DNA from: Puffinus mauretanicus
Taxonomy: Eukaryota > Chordata > Aves > Procellariiformes > Procellariidae
Direction: 5' to 3'
NCBI GenBank assembly: GCA_023333565.1
Contig: JAJKFH010003504.1
Span: 3,496,005 to 3,560,004 of the forward strand
DNA length: 64,000 bases
Shown here: positions 49,126 through 58,865 of the stretch, piece by piece
Position numbering within the stretch: the stretch's first letter is position 1
How the letters are laid out: every line of letters starts with the position of its first letter
Made by a program: the position numbers and the translations under genes
The notes under the pieces: generated by a model
Told to the model about the DNA's origin: nothing
The model's input: the letters and a program-made list of their open reading frames with translations, nothing else
Databases searched by the model: none

Positions 49126-50369
49126 AAGGTATATAGGTATATATAGATATGTCATTATTGTAATCAAACATTAGGAATACTCATGAGTGTAGAGATTTTA
49201 TGGATTAACTGACAGAAATATAAATATATATGATGGAAGGAGACTGTGGAAATTGAGTTTAAACAGTCTGTTTCTCCTGGAGCACAAACTGCTGTTATTC
49301 AAGCTGAATAAGAAAGGAAGATATCCACCCCTAATGCAAAAATTCATCAGCTACTCAGGAGCTTATTGGCACAATTTAGGTTTCAATTCTATAAGACACT
49401 TCAGGAAGATTTAGATAAAATGTCACATAGGAAGTTACTTGTAATTTTAGTATTTCTGTAAGATTCTTCTTGCTTCTCTTTACCAGAGATAAAAATTAAA
49501 TTATCTGCAATGCCCGAGTAGAATAGTCTACCACCTTGCTCTCTGAGCCAGACAGCCATTGATATTCCCATTTTCTTTTCCCATAGTTACAATGATTTAC
49601 CACATTTGTCACCCCGGTTGATTTTACTAGCCATGGATCCAATATTTCCACCTTTATACAAGCAGAACTCCTCCAGATCCCCCAAGTAATGTCTGATAAA
49701 CAGAGTCCTACACAAAAAGACATTTATCTCTATAATAGCTATTTCTAATTGAAACTGCAAAAGAATTTTGGCAGCCACTGAGTATGTATTGTCCAAGTAG
49801 TGTTTCTCCCTTCACACCAACACAAATTTGGTTTATCACGGACACAGCTTGGCGAGTGTTTGTTATTTAGGACAACAAATAGAGATTGGTATACCAAGAT
49901 TTGTCACTATATATGCTGCACTTAATATTAAATTATTCTTCCTACACTGCAACTTTTCTCTTTGTTTAGGGAATGTCTTGCACATAACTTCAGGCATAAA
50001 CAGCTTTTTCTTCTATGAATATATCTACGCAAGTCCCCTTATTTTATTGGAAATGGGCATTTTTCTCCTATGTATCTATTTCACTACCGATCAGTCTCCG
50101 AGCTACAACAGATCATTTGCCTTTGTCTGTTAGCATTTGGTTTTAGCGACACAGAGCAGCTCTGTGCTGCTGAGAGTAAACCCATGTGTTGGCAACGTGC
50201 ATATTTACCTCTATTCAGCATAGTCAGTGTAACACAGCTGGGTCTCTGTGTGCCTTGGGCACACAGCAAGGACTTCAGCCATTACCTCAAAGTTTGATTA
50301 TTTTCCTGAATTTTTGGTGCCTTGAAGAAGGATCTTTGCCCTTTATGTGAGAGAGCAGGGGGAATGGAT
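49126..50369. other. Unique sequence, no gene seen
   Basis: Begins with an AT-rich tract of TATATAGG/TATAGATA words (49128-49160), then ordinary AT-rich DNA. No supported feature. Confidence 0.5.
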
Positions 50370-50392
50370 GAAGTGCTGCCGAGGGATGGGCC

Positions 50393-50716
50393 ATGAGTCA
50401 GCTAAAAGATTATGAGTCAAGATTAAAAGTGGATGACGTTTTTGTAGGTGTCTGCTATAGACCTACTGATCACGAGGAAAAGGTAGATAAGACCTTCTTC
50501 AGGCAACTGGAAGAAGTCTCATATTCACAGGTCCTGGTCCTTATGGGGGACTTCAACCCCCCGATATCTCCTGGAGGGACAAACCAGCCGGGCACAAGAA
50601 ATCCAGAAGGTTTCTGGAGTGTGACTGAGAAGCCAATGAGGGGAGATGCTCACAAACAAGAAACAACTGGTCACGGTGTGAAAACTGGGGGCAGTTTTGG
50701 GACCCTGAGATGGTGA
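50393..50716 (+). pseudogene. CR1 endonuclease C-terminal remnant
   Basis: The frame contains VGVCYRPTDHEEKVDKTFFR (about residues 18-37) and VLVLMGDFNPP (about 47-57), which are the central blocks of the CR1 apurinic-type endonuclease. The active-site asparagine of GDFN is kept. The N-terminal TETWW block and the C-terminal SDH block are not in this frame. The protein breaks soon after, so no functional enzyme is possible. Confidence 0.75.
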
Positions 50717-51138
50717 AGTTCAGGATCCTGAGATGAGGGAGCAGGGCTGAAAGCAACAACATAACCCTGCACTTCAGGAGAGGAGACTTTAGTTTGTTCA
50801 GAGATCTGCTTGGAAGAATCCCATGCGAGACCATCCTAGAGAGAATAGGAGTCCAGGAGAGCTGGCTGACTTTCAGGGATTATTTCCTCCAAGGTCAAGA
50901 ATGGCTCATCCCAATCTGCAGGAAACCAGGTAAAGTAAAGATGGCAGTAGGCCTGCATGGGTGAAGAAGGAGCTCCTAACAAAACTCAGACTTAAAAAGG
51001 AAGCATGTAAGAGGTGGAAGCAGGGACAGGTGACCTGAGAGTAACTTAGAGACCCTGTCTGAGTGTGCAGAGATTGGGGCAGGAAATCCAAAGTTCACAT
51101 GCAGTGAGCCTCACCACACCCTAGCCTTCTAAGATGAG

Positions 51139-51516
51139 ATGACTAGCTTGGTGGAGGAGGGGAGACCACTGGATATTGTTTATCTTGATTTTAGTAATGC
51201 TTTTAACACTGTCTCCCATAGCATTCTCATTCACAAACAGAGGAAGTATGGGCTGGATAAGTGGACGGTGAAGTGGAACTGTTGGAACTGCTGGGCTCAA
51301 AAGCTTGTGATCAGTGAAATAAAGTGCACCTGGAGGCCAGCCACCAGTGGTGTACCCCAGGGACTGATACTGGAGCCAATATTGTTTGATAACTTCATTA
51401 ATGAACTGGATAATGGCACAGGAGACTGCAACCTCAGCAAGTTTGCAGGTGATAACAAAATTGGGAGGAGTAGTTCATGCATCAGACAGTTGTGCTGCCA
51501 TTCAGAGGGACCTTGA
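51139..51516 (+). pseudogene. CR1 reverse transcriptase palm remnant
   Basis: The 125-codon frame shows VYLDFSNAFNTVSHSI near residues 14-29 and [14 protein letters not shown] near 70-83, then FAGDNKIG where the catalytic FADDTKLG belongs. One of the two catalytic aspartates is replaced by glycine, and the aspartate of DFSKAFD has become asparagine. With the two substitutions and the frame end the domain is dead. The next segment continues in another frame at 51386-51610. Confidence 0.8.
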
Positions 51517-52285
51517 CAGGATGGAGAAATGGGCCAACAGAAACCTCATTAAGTTCAACAAAGGGAAATGCCAATTCCTGCCCCAGGGGAGGAATAATCC
51601 CAGGTGCTAGTATATGCTGGGGGCAGGCCAGCTGGAAACAACTTTGCAAAAAAGGACCTGAGGGTCCTGGTGGACACCAGGTTGAACACGTGCCCAGCAA
51701 TGGGCTCTTTTGGCAAAGAAGGCCACCAGCCTCCTGGGCTGCATTAGACAAAGCATTGCCAGCAGGTCGAGGGAGGTGATCCTCACTCAGCACTGGTGAG
51801 GCCACACCTGTAGGAGCTCTGGGCTCCTCCGTATGAGACATGGACATACTGGAGAGTCCAAAGAAGGGCCACAAAGATGATTGAGGGACTTGAACATCTC
51901 TCATATAAGGCAAGACTGAGAGATCTGGAACTGTTCAGCCTAGAGAAGAGAAGACTCAGGGGTGACCTTATCAATGAGCAGATACCTGAGTAGGGGGAAA
52001 GATAAAAAAGAGGGAGCCAGGAAGTTCTCAGTGGTGCCCAGTGCCAGGACAAGAGGCAATGGGCACAAATGGAAACACAGGAGGTTCCACTGAAACAGGA
52101 AACTTTTTTCCTGTAAGAGTGGGCAAGCCCTGGCAAGGGTTGCCCAGAGAGGTTGTGGAGTCTCCATCCTTGGACGTACTTAGAACCTGTCTGGATACAG
52201 CTCTGGGTGACCTTACTTTGAGCAGAGGATTTGGACTAAACAATCTGCAGAAGTCCCTTCCCACCTCAACTGTTCTGTAATTGTG

Positions 52286-55200
52286 TGAAATGACCTGCAA
52301 GAGCCATCCCCAAACCAACAACTACTGCAAGCTGGAGTGCATGCTGGAGTAGGGGCTTTATGTTCCTATCCTCACTCCCAGGAGGGGAAAACATCCTCTT
52401 ATCTGATTGAGTTAGATGGAAGAAGTACCACAAAACTACACCAGGTGCTGTTGCTGGCTGCTCACTGTTGTAGTTCTGACAACAGTAATTTTCTGCAGGG
52501 AAATGAGCTTTTTCAGACAATTCAGGATCTGCCTCTGACTGAAAGCAGCAGGAAGAAAGTGCTTTGCCCCTCCTAGATAATTGATTCTCACCATATAATA
52601 TAGAGGGAGTGGAGACACTTCAGATCAGGTTGCAAACACCGAGTATGCCTTAGTCTCCCTTCTATGTTTACCCTATCTGGGACTTTATCCTAACACGTAT
52701 GCAACAGTCCTAAGACAGAAGGAGCTCAGAACAATGCACTCTTTGTTCGATGAAAGTAGAACAGTGGTTTTTTCCTCCTCTGAAGTGCTGCAGTCCAGTG
52801 CTGCAGTCTAATACAATATTAATCTAATGTCTGAACACCTCACCCAATCCAAGATGATGTCAGGAAAAAAAATCTTTTTGAACAGTCAACATCTACCCAA
52901 GGTCTGTGCACACCTTCTTCTCCTCCTTAAACTAGACTTTTACACATTAACAAGGGAGCAGGACTTGGAACTATCTACCAGCACCATCTGCTGTTACCTT
53001 AGAGAAGGTATATTATGATAGATAGCGATATAAATGTGTCACAACACTAATGAGATCCCAGTCCTGCAGTCATATCTATATAGGTAGCTCTATGTTCATA
53101 TGTAATCCCAAAGATGTTCTGGTTATAAAATCATGTCCTTGGGTTTCTTCCTGAAACTAGAGTTCACATATGTAGCATCCACTGACTTAAAGCCTATTTC
53201 CATAGCTTTGGCCTTGTCTAAGGCACTCTCTCTATGTATAAGAAGGTCAGTTTAGTAACGACGATGAAATGGCATTACACTTCTGTAAACTGGGAGGATT
53301 TGGAGAACTCTGTTCTCTCTCTTGCTTCTGCTTTTGTTGTTGGTTGCTGCAGTTAAAGCAAGAGGAATTCCTTCATCACACCTTTCATGGGTAAGCTATT
53401 TTCTATTCATGCTACTAGAATTTTGAAGAGCGTAAATTAGGAACTAAGCTACCAAGCGAAGGAAAACTCATCTCTATTGTTTACACATATTCTGTGTTTG
53501 AGTAATTTCAAGCTCTTTATAAAAATAAGTGATAAAACAAAACAAAAAGACTTGCTTGCATGTCTTAACATTAAACACAAGCACAGCCAGAATTTCACAA
53601 AAATTATTCATACCATCAATTTTTAACTGAGATTAATTGATCTTTCAGTACTGAACTAATAAGGCTTTGAAGAAACTGTACAGTATTAACTAGAAAGGGG
53701 AGCTCTCAATGGTTGCTAAGAAACAAGTATATATTTGTAATCACTTTTTTACCCCCTGGCAGTGATGCCTTGTCATAGACTCAAGAATGTTTCCCTCAGA
53801 ATAAATCTCTGTCATTTTCAATTAACAGGCTAAGAATTTAAAAGCTAATTGCTGATTAGTATAATGAGATAGGAGTGGGTATGTCTGCTAAAGTAAAAGT
53901 AGAGAATCACAAGCAACATCTATATTAAAGCATTAAACAGGACATGCAGGTCTGAGCATGTTGAATTAACAAGGTCCATAGCATGGTTTTCATCTAGGTC
54001 AACTAACAACCTCCCAGGGAAAGGCCAGGCATGGTTCAGGCAGCATTTCCAGTAGATAACTCAGATGCAGCCACCCTCTTTGAGGACATGCAAGACACAA
54101 ACTTTGTCATGCCAGTTGGCTTCAGGGCTAGCAACAGTTCTTGGCCTGCTTTATTTGCAGCTATAGGTATAGCCATAGAAACCAGAAAAATCAAGGAATA
54201 AATAATTTTTAAAAAAATCACTATGGGAAGAAGTGACACTTTAACACCTTTGAAATTTTTCCTCAAAACCATTTTTTTAAATGCCATCTTAGCTCTGACT
54301 AGCTTTGTAATGTGTAATTGCATTTCTTTATTTTAAATACTCCCTAGTCCGTTGCTATATGTGCCATGGAAAACAACCTGCTAAAATCCTGTGCAGAATT
54401 CTGTTTATGTGAATTGTTCCCTTTATTGCCATGTGGCCACTTCCCATGAGTGAAGTTAGGCATGTGCTGAAGCATTTATAGAAGGACTTAATGGACTACA
54501 TAGGAATATGGGGAAATCAACTGTATCCAAAGCACTTCCAAAACATGCAGAATAATAAAACTGGAAAACCCTAGAGGTTTTTTTTGTCTATTTTCTCTGG
54601 AAAGGCTTACTTGTAACAACAGCGAAAGGGTTTTAAACAAAAACACAATGTTTAAATTAACATTCCTTTTAAAGCAGTGTCTGCATGTAAAGAATGACCT
54701 TCAGCTTTTATGGAAGATATTTTTACAGGGCCCTGCACAGATTGTTTTTTGGTCCAAAGACAAAAAATCCAAAGTTTGAAACATGAAAAATGGGCAAGTG
54801 ATAAATCACAGTGAGAGAGATGTTCCTGGATCACTTGGAAAGCTGGGAAGCAAGGAAGCAATGCATGCTTCAGAATTATATAAAAGGACATCGTTTCAGA
54901 GGTTAAAAGGGAAGGTAAACTATTTCAGGTTAGAATTAAGGTATATTTTCTTAATATGAGAACATTTAACTTACTAGAACAACTTACCCTGGACTGTTAT
55001 AGATACCCTGGTTTTGTCTTTTTTTTGCATATAATCTTTTAAAACTTCAAAAGGAGAGAACTTAGGACAACTATATTGGCTGTGCATGGCCAGCCAAACT
55101 AAGTGACGACAGCCATCTATTCTGACTTCATAACATGTCGCATTTTTACCTTGTGAAATTACAGACATATCAAACCCAGCCCAGGCCTAGAGGAAGGTGT

Positions 55201-55911
55201 AAAATACACACTCTTCTTTGCATTCTCTCACCTCTTTCAATATGTTCTTATATAACCAGGCAATGTCAAGGCATAAGCAAAATACACTTTTTCTGGGGGA
55301 GGTAGACAGTCAAAGATCACTACCTACATGGAGACTACCATGGTTTGGAAGACCAGTTTGGCATCAGCATCTTCCAGCAGCAGTAGTCACTTCCCAACTC
55401 CAACACAACCCCAAGGTCTTACACATGGTATTTCTACATGAAGGTTTACCTAATTTTTTTGTTATCTTATGCAATTTGTCTTTTATGAAGAAAAATATTA
55501 GTGAATATTTCTATAACAAAGTTTCTGAAGACTTTTTTTTTTGTGGTCAGGTATTAAATATTAAACACCATCTATTATTACCTCAGAGTATTACTCCTCT
55601 TTGATCATTAAGAACTTGGAAACAGGTCTGTACTGTTTAATTAGCCCTCTCTGATTATCCTACCACCATACAGACATAGTAGACATGGTATTAAACTGAG
55701 CAGTGGCAATTATTATTGTCTACTACCTTTTAATTGACTAATCTTTCCTTGTACAAGAAAAGCTTAAAGGAAACATATTGCTAATTTTGGAGAAAAACAG
55801 ACTTGCCTTACTACACCTTGTCACATTTTTGTCCTTTCAAAGGGAATCTTCTGTTAAACACAGTCCTTCCTTATCTATCTCATTATTTCACACTCTTTAT
55901 GAAGAACATCT
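52286..55911. other. Unique sequence, no gene seen
   Basis: AT-rich DNA between two CR1 elements. A 95-codon minus-strand frame (54036-54323) contains a hydrophobic stretch but has no recognised family. A T-rich run lies near 55530. No gene supported. Confidence 0.5.
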
Positions 55912-55999
55912 TAGAATCATAGAATCATAGAATCATTAAGGTTGGAAAAGACCTCTAAGATCATCGACTCCAATCGTCAACCCAACACCACCATACCCA

Positions 56000-56695
56000 C
56001 TACACCATGTCCCTAAGCACCTCATCTACACGTCTTTTAAATACTTCCAGGGATGGGGACTCAGCCACTTCCCTGGGCAGCCTGTTCCAAGGCCTGACCA
56101 CTCTTTCAGTAAAGAAATTTTTCATAATGTCCAATCTAAACCTCCCTTGGTGCAACTTGAGGCCATTTCCTCTCGTCCTATCGCTTGTTACTTGGGAGAA
56201 GAGACCAACAACCACCTTGCTACAACCTCCTTTCAGGTAGTTGTAGAGCATGATGAGGTCTCCCCTCAGCCTCCTCTTCTCCAGGCTAAACAGTCCCAGT
56301 TCCCTCAGCCGTTCCTCAGAAGACTTGTTCTCTAGACCCTTCACCAGCTTCGTTGCCCTTCTCTGGACACGCTCCAGCACCTCCATGTTCTTCTTGTAGT
56401 GAGGGGCCCAAAACTGAACACAGTATTCAAGGTGTGGCCTCACCAGTGCCGGATACAGGGGCAGGATCACCTCCCTACTCCTGGCCACACTATTTCTGAT
56501 ACAGGCCAGGATGCCATTGGCCTTCTTGGCCACCTGGGCACACTGCCGGCTCATGTTCAGCCGGCTGTCAATCAGCACCCCCAGGTCCTTCTCCTCTGGA
56601 CAGCTTTCCAGCCACTCTTCTCCAAGCCTGTAGCGTTGCCTGGGGTTGTTGCGACCCAAGTGCAGGACCCGGCACTTGGCCTTGTTGAACCTCAT
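56000..56695 (-). pseudogene. CR1 ORF2 part 4: reverse transcriptase thumb and C-terminus
   Basis: The 231-codon frame is uninterrupted to the natural CR1 stop at 56000. It includes [11 protein letters not shown] (about 8-18), [15 protein letters not shown] (35-49), [20 protein letters not shown] (81-100), [14 protein letters not shown] (106-119), [13 protein letters not shown] (129-141) and [19 protein letters not shown] at the end. It lies in frame with part 3, separated only by the TGA at 56711-56713. Downstream is the CR1 3' untranslated end with octamer repeats (55912-55999). Confidence 0.9.
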
Positions 56696-56710
56696 ACAGT
56701 TGGCCTCAGC

Positions 56711-57130
56711 TCATTGATCCAGCCTGTCCACGTCCCTCTGCAGACCCTTCCCACCCAACTTGGTGTCATCTGCAAACTTACTGAGGGAGCACTCGATCCC
56801 CTCATCCAGATCATTGATAAAGATATTGAACAAGACCGGCCCCAGTACTGAGCCCTGGGGAACACCGCTCATGACCAGCCACCAACTGGATTTAACTCCG
56901 TTCACCACAACTCTCTGGGCTCGGCCGTCCAGCCAGTTTTTTACCCAGCGAAGAGTGTACCTGTCTAGGCCGTGAGCCGCCAGCTTCTCTAGGAGAATGC
57001 TGTGGGAGACAGTGTCAAAGGCTTTACTGAAGTCCAGGTAGACCACATCCACAGCCTTTCCCTCATCCACGAGGCGGGTCACCTGGTCATAGAAGGAGAT
57101 CAGGTTGGTCAAGCAGGACCTGCCTTCCAT
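56711..57130 (-). pseudogene. CR1 ORF2 part 3: reverse transcriptase palm
   Basis: The catalytic core reads [19 protein letters not shown] (about residues 29-47), [20 protein letters not shown] (88-107) and [12 protein letters not shown] (116-127), so all three catalytic aspartates are present. Directly after LGG the pattern jumps to [10 protein letters not shown]; other CR1 copies have about nine more residues there, so a small in-frame deletion is likely. The frame ends at TGA (56711-56713) in place of the tryptophan of a QWAEANC-type sequence, and the last part follows in the same frame. Confidence 0.9.
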
Positions 57131-57166
57131 GAACCCATGCTGGCTGGGCCTGATTCCCTGGTTGTC

Positions 57167-57898
57167 CTAGACATGGCTCGTGAGCGCCCTCAAGACGAAC
57201 TGCTCCATGATCTTCCCCGGCACCGAGGTCAGGCTGACCGGCCTGTAGTTCCCCGGATCTTCCTTCCGGCCCTTCTTATAGATGGGCGTCACATTGGCAA
57301 GCCTCCAGTCGTCCGGGACTTCCCCAGTTAACCAGGACTGCTGGTAAATGATGGAGAGCGGCTTGGCAAGCTCCTCCGCCAGCTCCCTCAGTACCCTCAG
57401 GTGGATCCCATCCGGCCCCATAGACTTGTGAACGTCCAGGTGGCGTAGCAGGTCATTAACTTCTTCCTCTTGGATTATGGGGGGTTTATCCTGCTCGCCG
57501 TCCCTGTCTTCCACCTCAGGGGGCTGAGTAGCCTGAGGATAACTGCTCTGACTATTAAAGACTGAGGCAAAGAAGGTGTTAAGTACCTCAGCCTTTTCCT
57601 TGTCCTCGGTGGCATCCAATAAAGGATGGAGATTCTCCTTGGCTCTCCTTTTGTCATTAATATACTTGTAAAAACATTTTTTGTTGTCTCTCACGACAGT
57701 GGCCAGGTTGAGTTCTAGCTGGGCTTTTGCCTTTCTAATTTCCTCTCTGCACGACCTAACAAGATCCCTGTACTGTTCTTGAGTTGCCTGCCCCTTCTTC
57801 CAAAGGTGATAAACTCTCCTTCTTTTCCTGAGTCCCAGCCAGAGCTCCCCGTTCAGCCAGGCCGGTCGCCTTCCCTGCCCGTTCTTCTTGCTGCACAT
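57167..57898 (-). pseudogene. CR1 ORF2 part 2: linker and reverse transcriptase N-terminus
   Basis: The 243-codon frame contains the basic linker (LRKRRRVYHLWKKGQATQEQ, about 23-42), FFASVFNSQ (109-117), HLDVHKSMGPDGIHLRVLRE (153-172) and the first reverse transcriptase blocks ANVTPIYKKGRKEDPGNYRP (201-220) and VSLTSVPGKIMEQ (221-233). After LLDA about five residues seem to be missing compared with the usual CR1 pattern, an in-frame deletion. It stops at TAG (57167-57169); the next part begins in the same frame at 57130, so a single nonsense change separates them. The start codon is simply the first methionine after the frameshift. Confidence 0.9.
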
Positions 57899-57972
57899 GG
57901 GGACAGCCCGCTCCTGCGCCTTTAAGACCTCCTTCTTGAAGAACGTCCAGCCTTCCTGGACCCCTTTGCCCT

Positions 57973-58719
57973 TCAGGACTGTCTCCCAAGGGACCTCTCG
58001 ACCAGTGTCCTGAGCAGGCCAAAGTCTGCCCTCTGGAAGTCCATGGTAGCGGTTTTGCTGGCCCCCCTCCTTACTTCACCAAGTATCAAGAATTCTATCA
58101 TTTCATGGTCGCTAAGCCCAAGCCAGCCTCCGACCACCACATCTCCCACCAGTCCTTCTCTGTTTGTGAACAGCAGGTCAAGCGAGGCACCTCCCCTGGT
58201 GGGCTCGCTTACCAGCTGCGTCAGGAAGTTATCCTCCACACACTCCAGGAACCTCCTCGACTGTTTCCTCTCTGCCGTGTGGTATTTCCAGCAGACGTCC
58301 GGAAAGTTGAAGTCCCCCACGAGAACAAGGGCTAGCGACTGTGAGACTTCTGCCAGCCCCTTGTAGAATGTTTCACCTGCCTCCTCATCCTGGCTAGGTG
58401 GTCTACCACAGACTCCCAGCAGGATATCTGCCTTGTTGGCCTTCCCCCTCATCCTTACCCACAAGCACTCGACCTCGTCATCACTACCATTGAGCTCTAG
58501 ACAGTCGAAGCACTCCCTAACATACAGGGCTACCCCACCGCCTCTCCTTCCTCGCCTGTCCCTTCTGAAGAGCTTATAGCCATCCATTGCAGCACTCCAA
58601 TCGTGAGACTCATCCCACCATGTTTCCGTGATGGCGACTAAGTCATAGCTACCCCGCTGCACAATGGTTTCCAGCTCCTCCTGTTTGCCGCCCATGCTGC
58701 GTGCATCGTGTAGATGCAC
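57973..58719 (-). pseudogene. CR1 ORF2 part 1: apurinic-like endonuclease
   Basis: This 248-codon frame covers the target-nicking endonuclease domain. Visible blocks are ITETWWDE (about residues 30-37, with the catalytic glutamate), RRGRRGGGVALYV (55-67), LVGDFNFPDVCW (133-144), SLDLLFTN (179-186) and SDHEMIEF (203-210, with the catalytic aspartate and histidine). The usual VGVCYRPP block reads LGVCGRPP here. The frame ends early because a base is missing in a run of guanines near 57995; beyond it the CR1 linker continues in another frame. The true start may lie further upstream, since the frame has related codons before the first methionine. The domain itself looks intact, but it is severed from the reverse transcriptase. 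Confidence 0.9.
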
Positions 58720-58865
58720 TTGAGCTGGGCTGCCGATTTCACCCCCAACATTGGCGTGCCGCCCCTAGGCTCTTCTCTAGTGAGCCTGGTTTTATCCCCT
58801 TCCCCCTTTGAACCTAGTTTAAAGTCCTCTCGATAAGCCCCGCCAACTCATACGTGAGAATCCTT

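Larger units (their letters stand above)
50370..52285 (+). mobile_element. Old CR1 LINE, endonuclease end to 3' tail
   Basis: A second old plus-strand CR1 of the subfamily at 1-2056. It begins in the C-terminal half of the endonuclease (left boundary approximate, upstream of 50393), passes through the linker (GAGAGCTGGCTGACTTTCAGG) and reverse transcriptase, and ends near TCAACTGTTCTGTAATTGTG. Stops and frameshifts occur throughout, and about 1000-1100 bp of the expected second frame are deleted or unrecognisable. It retains the segment after EKWANR that the copy at the left edge has lost. Inactive. Confidence 0.85.
55912..58865 (-). mobile_element. Best-preserved CR1 LINE, nearly complete ORF2
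   Basis: About 2.95 kb of CR1 in reverse orientation. On the plus strand it starts with three tail units (AGAATCATAGAATCATAGAA) and extends through the whole second reading frame (endonuclease then reverse transcriptase) to about 58865, where recognisable sequence stops; the first reading frame is missing through 5' truncation. The second frame is broken by one single-base deletion near 57995 and by two in-frame stops, at 57167-57169 and 56711-56713. The low damage and retained CpG-rich composition make it the youngest long element of the window. The antisense frames (for example 56399-56851, 57002-57331) are shadows. Confidence 0.95.

Noticed and set aside
54036..54323. 95-codon minus-strand frame with a hydrophobic stretch
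   Set aside because: A single hydrophobic stretch in AT-rich DNA is expected by chance; no signal peptide pattern or family recognised.
56399..57331. Antisense frames of 150 and 109 codons in the young CR1
   Set aside because: They are shadows of the reverse transcriptase frame on the other strand and arise from its codon composition.
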